Source: Saccharopolyspora kobensis
Lineage (GTDB): Bacteria; Actinomycetota; Actinomycetes; Mycobacteriales; Pseudonocardiaceae
Assembly (NCBI RefSeq): GCF_900108315.1
Contig: NZ_FNVB01000006.1
Coordinates: 392,180-456,179 of the forward strand
Direction of reading: 5' to 3'
Length of the DNA stretch: 64,000 nucleotides
The notes under the pieces were generated by a model. It worked only from the letters and a program-made list of their open reading frames with translations, was not told the origin of the DNA and made no database searches. A program made the position numbers and the translations under genes. This document shows, in pieces, positions 39,898 to 48,893 of this stretch (the first letter of the stretch is position 1; each line of letters starts with the position of its first letter).

Positions 39898-40524
39898 GTG
39901 TCGCGACGTGTCGTCGGCGTCACGCTGGACAACCTCGACGACCTGCCCAAGCGGTGTCGCCGGTGCGTCTTCTGGGAGCTCGCGCCGCACATCCGGGAGC
40001 AGGCCGAGGAGTTCGGCGAGACCGAACTGGAGAAGGAGGCCTGGGTCTCCAGCGTGCTGCTGGAGTGGGGCTCCTGCGGCCGCGTCATCTACGTCGACGG
40101 CGTTCCGGCGGGCTACGCGATGTACGCCCCACCCGCCGCGGTGCCTCGCGCAGCTGCCTTCCCCACTGCCCCGGTGAGCGCGGACGCGGTGCTGCTGACC
40201 GCGCTGCGCGTGCTGCCGGAGTTCGAGCACGGCGGCCTGGGCCGGGTGCTGGTGCAGAACGTGGCGAAGGACCTGACGCGTCGCGGCGTGAAGGCCGTGG
40301 AGGCCTTCGGCGACCTGCAGGGCACCGCTGAGAGCTGCGTGATCCCTGCCGGGTTCCTGCAGCAGGTCGGGTTCAAGACGGTCCGCCAGCACCCCAAGTG
40401 GCCGCGGATGCGCCTGGAGCTGCGCACGGCGATCTCCTGGAAGGAAGACGTCGAAGCGGCCCTGGAGCGCCTGCTCAGCTCGGTGACCATCAAGACCGCC
40501 GAGCCGGTGATCGGCGGCGCCTGA
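39898..40524 (+). CDS. GNAT-family N-acetyltransferase
   Basis: 208 aa. Acetyl-CoA binding core LRVLPEFEHGGLGRVLVQNVAKDL near residues 100-122 with the Gly-rich P-loop-like motif HGGLGRV. GTG start after CAGGAGGTCA. Two cysteines in the N-terminal CRRCVFWELAP stretch. Substrate unknown. Converges on cwlM. Confidence 0.88.
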   Translation: MSRRVVGVTLDNLDDLPKRCRRCVFWELAPHIREQAEEFGETELEKEAWVSSVLLEWGSCGRVIYVDGVPAGYAMYAPPAAVPRAAAFPTAPVSADAVLLTALRVLPEFEHGGLGRVLVQNVAKDLTRRGVKAVEAFGDLQGTAESCVIPAGFLQQVGFKTVRQHPKWPRMRLELRTAISWKEDVEAALERLLSSVTIKTAEPVIGGA

Positions 40525-40582
40525 TCGGCGAGCCGACACATCGACAAGTCGACAAATCGCCCACGGCCGTCACCCCGGAACG

Positions 40583-40624
40583 CGATTTCAATTGAAATCA
40601 GACGTGCAATTTCAATTGAAATCG
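40583..40624. repeat. Palindromic repeat pair, GNAT-cwlM gap
   Basis: GATTTCAATTGAAATC (40584-40599) and ATTTCAATTGAAAT (40609-40622), centres 24 bases apart; both outer edges are CG. Located between convergent gene ends. Confidence 0.85.
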
Positions 40625-40639
40625 CGCAGGACTCGGGGG

Positions 40640-41788
40640 TCAGGCGCCTTCGGCTCGGGCGAGTTCGTGGCGGAGGAGGTCGTCGAAGGTGAAGGTGCCG
40701 GTCGGCTGGTCGTCCTTGCCCAGCAGGTACAGGCGCTTCACGGCGACCAGCAGGCCCTCCGCGATGACGTCGCGGAACGCCGGGTCCAGCAGGCGGGAGC
40801 GGTCGCGGGCGTTGGTCAGGTAGCCCAGCTCCATGCGCACCGCGGGCATCCGGGTCAGGCGCAGCACGTCCCAGGTCTTGGCCTGGGTGTGGCAGTCGCG
40901 CAGGCCCGTCCGCGCGACGATCTCGCGCTGCAGGAAGCCCGCCAGCGCCTCCCCCACGGTCGAGGTGGTGCCGTTGCCGGTGCCGAAGTGGAAGCTCGCC
41001 ACGCCCTCGGCCAGCGGCGAGTGGTTGGCGTCGATGTGCAGCGACAGGAACATGTCCGCGCCCGCCTCGTTGGCGAACCCGGCGCGGTCGGCGTCCGGCG
41101 GGCAGGCGTTGGGCCCGCGGGTGATCAGCGCCTCCATGCCGGTGGCCACCATCCGGCCCTCCAGCCGGCGGGCCAGGTCCCAGGTGAGGTCGGCCTCGCA
41201 CACGTCGCCGATGCAGGCGCCGCGGTCCGCGCCGCCGTGCCCCGGGTCGATCACGATGCGCTTGCCGCGCAGCCGCGGCCCGGCGCGCCGCACCTTCTCC
41301 TGCTCGCGGAGGTACACCGGGCGGCCACCGCGGACCTTCGGCGCGAGCTGCCGGAGCGCCCGCAGCGTGCCCGGCCCGCAGATGCCGTCGGGGTTCAGGC
41401 CGTACTCGCGCTGGAAGCTGCGCAGCGCCTGCTCGGTCTCGCGGCCGAAGATGCCGTCCGGGCGGCCGGCGTCGAAGCCCAGCTCCAGCAGCCGCTCCTG
41501 CAGCGCGAACACGTCGTCGCCGCTGATCGGCTTGGACACCAGGAATGCCAGCGACCGGTCGCCGAGCCGCCAGCGGGCCTCGGTGAGCGCGCGGTAGGTC
41601 GCCGGGCCCACCACGCCGTCGGTGATCAGCCCGCGTTGTTGCTGGAAGACCCGAACCGCCTGTTCCACCGCGTCGTCGAACAGCGCCGGATCCGTCCGGC
41701 CGTTGGCCGCCAGCAGACCCAGCGCTGCAAGGGTGTTCCTGATCTCGGCAACGGCCGGACCGACGTCACCGCGGTGGAGCAGCTGCAT
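40640..41788 (-). CDS. cwlM: CwlM-like N-acetylmuramoyl-L-alanine amidase family protein
   Basis: 382 aa. Two peptidoglycan-binding domains (LHRGDVGPAVAEIRNTLAALG and GDDVFALQERLLELGFDAGRPDGIFG...) then amidase_3 (IVIDPGHGGADRGACIG, EADLTWDLARRLE, LSLHIDANH, MELGYLTN). Zn-binding His/Glu/His and the catalytic Glu appear kept. In mycobacteria CwlM is a PknB-phosphorylated cytoplasmic activator of MurA; no signal peptide is seen here either. ATG start with GGAGTGC. Confidence 0.9.
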   Translation of the reverse strand: MQLLHRGDVGPAVAEIRNTLAALGLLAANGRTDPALFDDAVEQAVRVFQQQRGLITDGVVGPATYRALTEARWRLGDRSLAFLVSKPISGDDVFALQERLLELGFDAGRPDGIFGRETEQALRSFQREYGLNPDGICGPGTLRALRQLAPKVRGGRPVYLREQEKVRRAGPRLRGKRIVIDPGHGGADRGACIGDVCEADLTWDLARRLEGRMVATGMEALITRGPNACPPDADRAGFANEAGADMFLSLHIDANHSPLAEGVASFHFGTGNGTTSTVGEALAGFLQREIVARTGLRDCHTQAKTWDVLRLTRMPAVRMELGYLTNARDRSRLLDPAFRDVIAEGLLVAVKRLYLLGKDDQPTGTFTFDDLLRHELARAEGA

Positions 41789-42099
41789 GCACTCCTCGCT
41801 CGATTCAGGCGCCGGGTGCACCGGCGCGGAGGATGGTCGGGTACGTCCCGCTGTCGGGTTCGCGTGGCGGGTCGCAGAACTCGAACCCGTCGGGTAATTG
41901 TGCCTTGTGCGCCGGGACTCGGCGCTGCGGCCCACGGCCACCGGGCGGACGTGCGACAACGGTGCGTGGGTGCGCGATCTCTCCTGGTGCGCAAAAACAC
42001 GGTCCCGCCGTCACTGTCATATCGACATGACGGCGGGACCGCGTTATTCGGTTGCCTCGGATCGAGTCCGATTTCACAGACCCCGCGCGGCGCGCGACC
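41789..42099. other. Non-coding region between cwlM and trxA
   Basis: Contains the trxA terminator at 42000-42041 and otherwise no recognised element. Confidence 0.6.
42000..42041 (-). terminator. Terminator after trxA
   Basis: Perfect 14-bp arms CGGTCCCGCCGTCA (42000-42013) and TGACGGCGGGACCG (42028-42041), about 60 bases after the trxA stop. Confidence 0.8.
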
Positions 42100-42426
42100 T
42101 CACAGGTAGTCGGCCAGGTCGTTGAGCAGCGCGGCCTTCGGCTTGGCGCCGACGATCTGCTTGACCGGCTCGCCGTCCTTGAACAGCAGCAGGGTCGGGA
42201 CGGACATCACCTGGTAGTCGCGCGAGATGCTGGGGTTCTGGTCGATGTCCAGCTTGGCGATGGTGATCTTGTCGCCGTGCTCGGCGGCGATCTCCTCCAG
42301 GACCGGGGCGACCATCTTGCACGGGCCGCACCAGGTGGCCCAGAAGTCCACCAGCACGGGCTTGTCGCTCTTCAGGACGTCGGCCTCGAAGCTCTTGGCG
42401 TCGACGGTCACGGTGTTGCCGGCCAT
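42100..42426 (-). CDS. trxA: Thioredoxin
   Basis: 108 aa disulfide reductase. Active site WCGPC in DFWATWCGPCKMVAP, cis-Pro segment MSVPTLLLFKDG. ATG start with GTAGGGAG. 30 bases after trxB, same strand; reduced by TrxB using NADPH. Confidence 0.98.
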   Translation of the reverse strand: MAGNTVTVDAKSFEADVLKSDKPVLVDFWATWCGPCKMVAPVLEEIAAEHGDKITIAKLDIDQNPSISRDYQVMSVPTLLLFKDGEPVKQIVGAKPKAALLNDLADYL

Positions 42427-42456
42427 TTCATCTCCCTACTTGTTGGTCGAGTCAGC

Positions 42457-43443
42457 TCAGTTCGCCGGGCCGTACCCGCCGCCGACGAGCTCGGCGACGG
42501 TCTCAGCGGCGGGCGTGTCGTGCTCGGCGAGCCAGCGCTCGGCGTCGATGGCGGCGGAGCAACCCGAACCGGCGGCGGTGATGGCCTGCCGGTAGGTGTG
42601 GTCCACCAGGTCGCCCGCGGCGAACACACCGGGGATGCCGGTGTGCGTGGTGGGCTGCTGGACCTGCACGTAGCCCTCGTCGTCGACGGTGACCTGGTCG
42701 CGCACCAGCTGGCTGCGCGGGTCGTGGCCGATGGCCACGAACATGCCCGTCACGGCCAGCTCGGAGGTCTCGCCGGTGACCGTGTCGCGCAGCTTGAGCG
42801 CGCTGACGCTGCCGTCGCCGACGACCTCGGTGACCGCCGCGTTGGTCAGCCACTTGATCTTGTCGTTGGCGCGGGCGCGCTCCAGCATGATCTTGGAGGC
42901 GCGGAACTCCTCGCGGCGGTGGACGATCGTCACCGAGCGCGCGAAGCGGGTCAGGAAGGTGGCCTCCTCCATCGCCGAGTCGCCGCCGCCGATCACGGCG
43001 ATGTCCTGGTCGCGGAAGAAGAAGCCGTCGCAGGTCGCGCAGGCGGACACGCCGTGGCCGAGCAGCCGCTCCTCGCCCGGAACGCCCAGGTAGCGGGCGG
43101 CGGCGCCCATGGCCAGGATGACCGCCTTGGCGCGGTACTCCACGCCGTTGGCCAGGACGGTCTTGACCTCGCCGGTCAGGTCGAGGCGCTCCACGTCCTC
43201 GGCGCGCAGCTCGGCGCCGAAGCGCTCGGCCTGGGAACGCATCTGCTCCATCAGGTCGGGACCCATGATCCCGTCCTTGAAGCCGGGGTAGTTCTCCACG
43301 TCGGTGGTGGTCATCAGCGCACCGCCGAACTGGGTTCCCTCGAAGATCAGTGGTTCGAGTTCCGCCCGCGCGGCGTACACCGCTGCGGTGTACCCGGCCG
43401 GGCCCGAGCCCACGATGATCACGTTGCGGACGTCGCCAGTCAC
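42457..43443 (-). CDS. trxB: Thioredoxin reductase
   Basis: 328 aa flavoenzyme. FAD motif [19 protein letters not shown], redox pair CATCDG, NADPH motif [12 protein letters not shown]-terminal [24 protein letters not shown] 43443 gives a normal start; a 19-codon extension is possible. Confidence 0.97.
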   Translation of the reverse strand: MTGDVRNVIIVGSGPAGYTAAVYAARAELEPLIFEGTQFGGALMTTTDVENYPGFKDGIMGPDLMEQMRSQAERFGAELRAEDVERLDLTGEVKTVLANGVEYRAKAVILAMGAAARYLGVPGEERLLGHGVSACATCDGFFFRDQDIAVIGGGDSAMEEATFLTRFARSVTIVHRREEFRASKIMLERARANDKIKWLTNAAVTEVVGDGSVSALKLRDTVTGETSELAVTGMFVAIGHDPRSQLVRDQVTVDDEGYVQVQQPTTHTGIPGVFAAGDLVDHTYRQAITAAGSGCSAAIDAERWLAEHDTPAAETVAELVGGGYGPAN

Positions 43444-43598
43444 CGCGCCCCTTCCGTCGTAGCGTCCCCGCCGCGCTCGGCGCGCGACCGTATCCGGCAC
43501 AACGCGATCCTATTCGGCTCTGTTCCCGATCAACCGAAGCCGGTGCTCCAGGGCACAGCGAAGCGCCCCGTACCACCAGGTGGGGGCTGGGAGGGGCA

Positions 43599-43643
43599 TG
43601 CGCGGGAGGTGGCGCTTCCCGTGGAAACGCCACCTCCCGCGCA
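43599..43643 (-). terminator. Terminator of the sigM operon
   Basis: Perfect 16-bp arms TGCGCGGGAGGTGGCG (43599-43614) and CGCCACCTCCCGCGCA (43628-43643), just after the anti-sigma stop. Confidence 0.85.
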
Positions 43644-43651
43644 GTGCGCCG

Positions 43652-44440
43652 CTAGCCGCCGAAGGTGCTGTCGGAGATCTTGGCCGGGTTGTCCGGACCG
43701 CAGTCCGGGGCGACCGTTAAGAGGCGGAACTCGCCGAGTGCGCCGGCCGGCAGGACCATCAGCTGGGCCGGCTTGCCGTCGAGCGTGATCTCCCGCGCGC
43801 CGAGCGGTTTTCCGCTGGTCACGCCGTTGGCCTGCAGACAACCGAGGAGCTGCTGCGGATCGCTGAGCGAGCCGAGGTACTGGTTGCTGTTGAGCGCATC
43901 GGCGAACTGCTGGCCGTTGAGGCTGACCTGGCCGCCCTGCAGCGCCAGCGGTGGTTTCGCGCTCGGTGCCGGGCTCGGCGGTTGCTGGGCCTGCGGCGTC
44001 GAGCTCTGGGTGTTGGCGGGCAGCACCGAGAACACGACGGCAGCCGCCGCCGCGGCGACGCCGACCATCCCGGCACCGAGGGTGAAGCGCCGGCGGCGGC
44101 GCTGCTTCGCAGCCGCGAAGTCGATCACCTGACCGCCCTGCTCGGCGGCCGGAACCGCCGGTTGCTGCTGCTCGGCCCAGGCCCGGACCTCGTTCTCGAG
44201 CGCTGCGTCGATGCGAGCCGAAACATCGTCCGGGATCGTCAGCGGCGGCAGCTCTGCGAGTTCCGCGCTGGTGGCGTCCAACGCCGCCAGGATCTCCCTT
44301 GCCTCCGGGTCGTCCTGGACCTGGCTGCGGAGCTCCTCAGCCGTCTGCTCGTCCAGCACTCCCGCGTGGAGATCGGCTAGCAGGTCCAGAGACCACGGTG
44401 GCCCCTGCGGCGCCCCCGTGCGCCGGTGTTCGCCACTCAT
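43652..44440 (-). CDS. Anti-sigma factor for SigM (RsmA-like)
   Basis: 262 aa. Cytoplasmic N-terminal part with a zinc-less anti-sigma helix bundle (LDLLADLHAGVLDEQTAEELRSQVQDDPEA), one TM helix (about 120-141), Pro-rich linker and an extracytoplasmic domain with two cysteines (CLQANG, PDCGPD). ATG overlaps the sigM stop (ATGA). Orthologue position of mycobacterial Rv3912. Confidence 0.88.
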   Translation of the reverse strand: MSGEHRRTGAPQGPPWSLDLLADLHAGVLDEQTAEELRSQVQDDPEAREILAALDATSAELAELPPLTIPDDVSARIDAALENEVRAWAEQQQPAVPAAEQGGQVIDFAAAKQRRRRRFTLGAGMVGVAAAAAAVVFSVLPANTQSSTPQAQQPPSPAPSAKPPLALQGGQVSLNGQQFADALNSNQYLGSLSDPQQLLGCLQANGVTSGKPLGAREITLDGKPAQLMVLPAGALGEFRLLTVAPDCGPDNPAKISDSTFGG

Positions 44441-45045
44441 CGTCCCTCCCGTCGACGCATGGCCATCGCGTCATCTGGGACGTTCGCATCTGCACTTGGG
44501 TTCCGCAGGTGTCCCAGAAGTTTGGCGAGCTTGGCCCGTCCCCGTGCGCAACGGCTCTTCACGGTGCCGTCGGCAATGCCCAAGATCGACGCCGTTTCGG
44601 CCACCGAGTAGCCCTCGACGTCCACCAGCACGATCGCCGACCGCTGGTCTTCGGGGAGTTCGGCCAGCGCGTCCTGGACCGCCATCTTGGTGTCCTGCTC
44701 GGCGATGGCGTCTCGGGGCACGGCCGGCTCGGCGGGACCGGTGTCCGGCAGTGGCACGGTCGGGCGGGCCTGCCTGCGCCGGATGCGGTCCAGGCAGGCG
44801 TTCACCACGATCCGGTGCAGCCAGGTGGTCACCTGGGATTCGGCGCGGAACGACGAGGCGTTTCGGAAGGCCGAGATCATCGCGTCCTGAAGCGCGTCGG
44901 CGGCGTCTTCGTGGTCGCGCATGGTGCGCAGCGCAACAGCCCACAGCCGATCCCGATGTCGGCGGAAGAGCTCGGAGAACGCGTGCGGATCTCCGTTGGT
45001 ATGCGCCGCGATGAGGTCGGCGTCCGATCTCACGGGGACAGACAC
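44437..45045 (-). CDS. sigM: ECF RNA polymerase sigma factor SigM
   Basis: 202 aa. Region 2 (FSELFRRHRDRLWAVALRTMRDHEDAADALQDAMISAFRN) and region 4 (LAELPEDQRSAIVLVDVEGYSVAETASILGIADGTVKSRCARGR). GTG start. Coupled to its anti-sigma factor. Known SigM regulons involve late-stage growth and ESX secretion; here unproven. Divergence from an upstream repeat copy C. Confidence 0.94.
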   Translation of the reverse strand: MSVPVRSDADLIAAHTNGDPHAFSELFRRHRDRLWAVALRTMRDHEDAADALQDAMISAFRNASSFRAESQVTTWLHRIVVNACLDRIRRRQARPTVPLPDTGPAEPAVPRDAIAEQDTKMAVQDALAELPEDQRSAIVLVDVEGYSVAETASILGIADGTVKSRCARGRAKLAKLLGHLRNPSADANVPDDAMAMRRREGR

Positions 45046-45069
45046 GAGTCAGCACTTTACTGATCGTGA

Positions 45070-45258
45070 GTTCGAACAGGGACACAACCTGTCATCGGGT
45101 GGTTTTGCGCAGCGGTGCGCCAGGTGGCACCTCAGACGCCGCCTGGCAGCGGAATCCCGTCCGGTGCACGGTGACGGGCTGTCCTCGCCGGACGACACCT
45201 GAGAACCCGCGGGCGGCGGCGAGCTGCGAGGGCGGGGCAAGCGCCTTCGCAGCTTCGG
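45070..45258 (-). repeat. Dispersed intergenic repeat, copy C (inverted)
   Basis: Read on the minus strand, blocks GCCCGCGGGTTCTCAG, GCGAGGACAGCCCGTC, CCGGACGGG and GTCTGAGGTGCCACC align with copy A; the 5' part (CCCTCGCAGCTCGC) aligns with copy B. Confidence 0.55.
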
Positions 45259-45276
45259 TCAGCGGGCCCGGCCTGG

Positions 45277-46848
45277 TCAGGCCGCGCTGCCGGACACCTT
45301 CACCTCGTTGATCCGGGCGCCGAACCCGCCGCCGCTGGACGGCAGCTGGGTGATCAGGACCAGGATCTCCTGCGACGCCGAGTCGGGGCTGAGCTTGATC
45401 GTGGTCGCCCCCGCGGTCAGCACGCCCTGGCCGATCACCTTGGTGTCGCCCAGGTTCTGCGTGCCGTTGACCTGCCGGACCTCCACCTTCGCCCCCGCGC
45501 TCGGCGAGTCGACGACGAGCTCCTGCAGCACCGACGGGTGGGCGAGCGTGAGCACCGCGCCGGTGCCGTTGCTGATGCCGCCCGGGCCCAGCTGCTGGCG
45601 ATAGTCCGCCGTCGCCCAGTAGGTGCCCGGGTCGCCGTCGAACAGGTACGGGATCCGGCCCGGGGTGTCCGGGGTGCCGTTGGTGTTGTACGACTCCGCG
45701 CCGGTGATCTGCACCGGGGTGGCCTGCGCCGGCGGGGGCTGCTCCTGGCCGCCCGGGTGGTTGCCGGTCTCACCGATGACCTGTCCGGTGCCGCTGTCGC
45801 GGCCGGACTCGGTGAACACGCCGATCAGCGAGGTCGCGATCCAGGCGACGACCAGCAGGGTGGCCACCGCCAGCACGCCGACGCTGACCATCAGCTTCTT
45901 GCGCTTGGCCTCGTCCGGCTTGGGATCCTCCCGGCGCCAGACTTCGTTGCTCTCACTGCTCGAAGCACCTTGACCGCTGGTGCTCGGCGTTTCGTAGGTG
46001 GCGTGCTGCTCCAGCACGCGGAGCACCGCAGCGCCGGTGCGGACACCGCCGGTGGTACCGGTGGCGTCCGGGTTGCCCAGCGCGCGCACCGCCACGGTGG
46101 ACAGCTCCAGCGGAACGGTCGGCCGCAGCGTGCGCGGGGCGACGATGGTGCCGTCCGGCCCCGTCGGTGCGGTGGGCAGTCCTTCCGGCGCGTCACCGAG
46201 CGCCCACCGGCCGGTGAGCAGCAGGTACAGCGCGGCGCCCAGGCCGCGCACGTCGTCGCTGGAGGTGGCCTTGGCCATCGGGCCGGGGAAGGCCATCCGG
46301 ATCTCGCCGTCCGGCGTCACCCGGATCCGCTGCGGGTGGTCGGCGCCGAGCACCAGCCCGGCGTGGTGCGCCGCCTCGACCGCGGCGGCCAGCGGCTGCA
46401 GCAGCCGGGCCGCGGTGCCGGGCGGCAGCGGGCCTTCGGCGACCAGGTCGAGCAGATCGGTGCCGTGCGTCCACTCGGCGATCACGATGCCGAGGACGCC
46501 CTCCGGATCGTTCGAGGACTGGGTGACGACGTCGAGCACTCGGGCCACGCCGATGTGGTTGAAGGTGCTCGCGTGCATCGCGCGTTCCAAGGTGCGCCGC
46601 GCGTTGGAAGCCGCCTCGGCCTCCGAGCGGTCGCCGACGAGGATCGTCAGTGCGACATCACGGCCCAGCACGCCGTCCTTGGCGCGCCAGAGCTGGGCGT
46701 TGCAGCGATCGTCCACGCCGACCTGGGAAAGGAGCCGGTATCGGCCGTGGTCCAACACCCGGCCAGGGGTCAGCGCCTGCTCGGCCGAACCCTCGTCGCC
46801 GGAATCGTCGCGGTCCGCAGCGATCTGCTCGGTGGGTTTGCTGGTCAC
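45277..46848 (-). CDS. MurJ-associated pseudokinase with extracytoplasmic discoidin-like domain
   Basis: 523 aa. Kinase fold at about 35-300 but degenerate: VAIK lysine replaced in VALTILV, no HRD (GLVLGADHPQRI) and no DFG (RMAFPG), so catalysis is unlikely. TM helix about 347-370. C-terminal beta-rich domain (about 400-523: RIPYLFDGDPGTYWATADY) like the F5/8 discoidin fold. In mycobacteria the same parts are fused to MviN and recruit FhaA when phosphorylated by PknB. GTG 46848 follows GGGAGAGGGAAG; a longer frame reaches 46926. Confidence 0.85.
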   Translation of the reverse strand: MTSKPTEQIAADRDDSGDEGSAEQALTPGRVLDHGRYRLLSQVGVDDRCNAQLWRAKDGVLGRDVALTILVGDRSEAEAASNARRTLERAMHASTFNHIGVARVLDVVTQSSNDPEGVLGIVIAEWTHGTDLLDLVAEGPLPPGTAARLLQPLAAAVEAAHHAGLVLGADHPQRIRVTPDGEIRMAFPGPMAKATSSDDVRGLGAALYLLLTGRWALGDAPEGLPTAPTGPDGTIVAPRTLRPTVPLELSTVAVRALGNPDATGTTGGVRTGAAVLRVLEQHATYETPSTSGQGASSSESNEVWRREDPKPDEAKRKKLMVSVGVLAVATLLVVAWIATSLIGVFTESGRDSGTGQVIGETGNHPGGQEQPPPAQATPVQITGAESYNTNGTPDTPGRIPYLFDGDPGTYWATADYRQQLGPGGISNGTGAVLTLAHPSVLQELVVDSPSAGAKVEVRQVNGTQNLGDTKVIGQGVLTAGATTIKLSPDSASQEILVLITQLPSSGGGFGARINEVKVSGSAA

Positions 46849-46947
46849 CTTCCCTCTCCCGCTCCTCCCGGTCCGCAAGGGGATGCGTACCACCCCTCTT
46901 CCCCGCACAGGAGGAGACTTCGACACCGAGGGTACGTGACGCGAAAG

Positions 46948-48792
46948 TCAGCGACGACGCAGCAAACCGGTGAGCCGTCCGATGGCGGGCTGCAGTTCGG
47001 CCACTCGCAGGATCGACATCAGCCCGAAGATCGCCGCGAAACCGACCGCGCAGCCCACCAGCAGCTGCAGCCAGCCGGTGCCCAGACCCGGCGGCCCGGG
47101 GATCAGCGCGTCGACGCCGAGCGTGCTCGCCCAGCACAGCAGGCCACCCGCGACCGACGCCACCAACGTCTTCGCCAGCGTCTTGGTGAACCGGCGGCTG
47201 CCCAGCGCGCCGAGCCGGTGCCGCAGCCAGATCTCGCCGATCAGCCAACCGACGACGTAGGTGAACGAGTTCACGAAGGTAAGGCCGAACACGATCTGGT
47301 CGGGCTCCAGCACCAGCGGCAGCGCGACGGCCATCAGCACCTTGGCCGCGGTCATCAAGGTCACGATCAGCGTCGGGGTGCGCGCGTCGTTCAGGGCGTT
47401 GAACGTGCGCATCTGCATCATCGTCAACGCGTAGGGCAGGACGCCGAAGGCCGACACGGCCAGCGCCAGCCCGAGCGTGGTGGCCTGGCCGGACATGTCG
47501 GACTTCACCGCGAACAGCGCCAGCGACAGCGGCACGCCGAGCGCGGTCATCACCGCGCTGACCGGCAGCAGGGTCACGGTGGACAGCCGGTTGCCCAGCG
47601 ACAGGTCGTCGATGACCCGCTGGTAGTCGCCGTCCGCGGCGGCGGCGCTCATCCGCGGCAGGATCGCGGTCATGATCGAGAAGCCGATCACGCCGTACGG
47701 CAGCTGCAGCAGCATCCACACGTAGCTGTAGGTCGACCAGGCGCCCTTGGCGTTGTCGGTGGCCACCCGGCTCAGCGCGATCAGACCGACCTGGCTGACC
47801 GCGACGTAGGCGAGCATCCACAGCGCGAGGCCGCCGAACTCCGAGAGCCTGCGGTCCCAGCCCCAGCGCCAGCGCATCCGGAACCCGGTGCGGCGCAAGG
47901 CGGGCAGCTGCACCAGCGCCTGGCAGAACACGCCGAGGGTGACGCCGATGCCGAGCACGAGCAGCTGCGGGTCGGTCATCGAGACCGGGTCCTCCGAGAT
48001 CGCTCCCGGCATCAGCGCGAGCACGCTGATGGTGGCGATCACGACGAGGTTGTTCACCACCGGAGCCCAGGCCGGTGGGCTGAAGATCTGCTTGGACTGC
48101 AGGACCGCGCCGACCAGCGCGCTGAGCCCGTAGAAGAAGATCTGCGGCAGCAGCAGGTAGGAGAAGGCGGTGACCAGCGCCCGGTTCGAGGCTTCGGAGT
48201 CCGAGACCAGCGCCATCGTCAGCAGCGGAGCGGCGACCATCGCCAGCAGCGTGCCCACGGCGAGCACCACGGCGGCCAGCGTCATCAGCTGCTGCACGAA
48301 CCGCTCGCCGCCGTCGGCGTCTCCCTTGCGGGCGCGCACCAGCACCGGCACCACGACGCTGGTCAGCACGCCGCCGATGAGCAGCTCGAAGAGCATGTTC
48401 GGCAGCGTGTTGGCCACGTTGAACGAGTCGTTGACGACGCCGAAGCCGACCACGCCCGCCAGCATCAGCTTCCACAGGAAGCCGGTGATCCGGCTGATCA
48501 GGGTGGCGATGGCCATCGAACCGCTGGCCTTGAGCAGCGACGGCTTGCCCTTGCCCGGCGAGACCGGGCGGATCACCTGGGTCTGCTCGGCGGCCTGCTC
48601 GGCCGCCTGGTCCATGCCGGGTTCCGGCGGGACCGCGGGGATCGGCTGGGTCTCGGCGACGTGCCACCCGCCGTGGACGGGCGGTGGTCCCGGGCGCGGG
48701 GCGGTGGCCGGTCGCCGGATCGGCTCGGTGGGGCGCGTCCCGGGGTGCGGTGCGCGACCGCTCATCCGCCCGGCATCCCTGTCTCGGTTCAC
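46948..48792 (-). CDS. murJ: Lipid II flippase MurJ (MviN)
   Basis: 614 aa, fourteen TM helices after a long Pro-rich, cytoplasmic N-terminal tail of about 90 residues. MATE/MOP-type features: SLLKASGSMAIATLISRITGFLWKLML, NVANTLPNMLFELLIGGVLTSVVVPV. Moves lipid II to the outer leaflet. Next to the pseudokinase gene but a separate ORF, 99 bases apart. GTG start; the next ATG is 9 codons in. Confidence 0.95.
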   Translation of the reverse strand: MNRDRDAGRMSGRAPHPGTRPTEPIRRPATAPRPGPPPVHGGWHVAETQPIPAVPPEPGMDQAAEQAAEQTQVIRPVSPGKGKPSLLKASGSMAIATLISRITGFLWKLMLAGVVGFGVVNDSFNVANTLPNMLFELLIGGVLTSVVVPVLVRARKGDADGGERFVQQLMTLAAVVLAVGTLLAMVAAPLLTMALVSDSEASNRALVTAFSYLLLPQIFFYGLSALVGAVLQSKQIFSPPAWAPVVNNLVVIATISVLALMPGAISEDPVSMTDPQLLVLGIGVTLGVFCQALVQLPALRRTGFRMRWRWGWDRRLSEFGGLALWMLAYVAVSQVGLIALSRVATDNAKGAWSTYSYVWMLLQLPYGVIGFSIMTAILPRMSAAAADGDYQRVIDDLSLGNRLSTVTLLPVSAVMTALGVPLSLALFAVKSDMSGQATTLGLALAVSAFGVLPYALTMMQMRTFNALNDARTPTLIVTLMTAAKVLMAVALPLVLEPDQIVFGLTFVNSFTYVVGWLIGEIWLRHRLGALGSRRFTKTLAKTLVASVAGGLLCWASTLGVDALIPGPPGLGTGWLQLLVGCAVGFAAIFGLMSILRVAELQPAIGRLTGLLRRR

Positions 48793-48893
48793 TGCCTCAA
48801 TCCTTCGCCCGCGCGGGAGTTGCCCGCCCGATCCTGTCGATTACGCGGTGCGCCGCCCCGAAAGTGTGATGGCACGGCGTTCCGCCCAGGATC

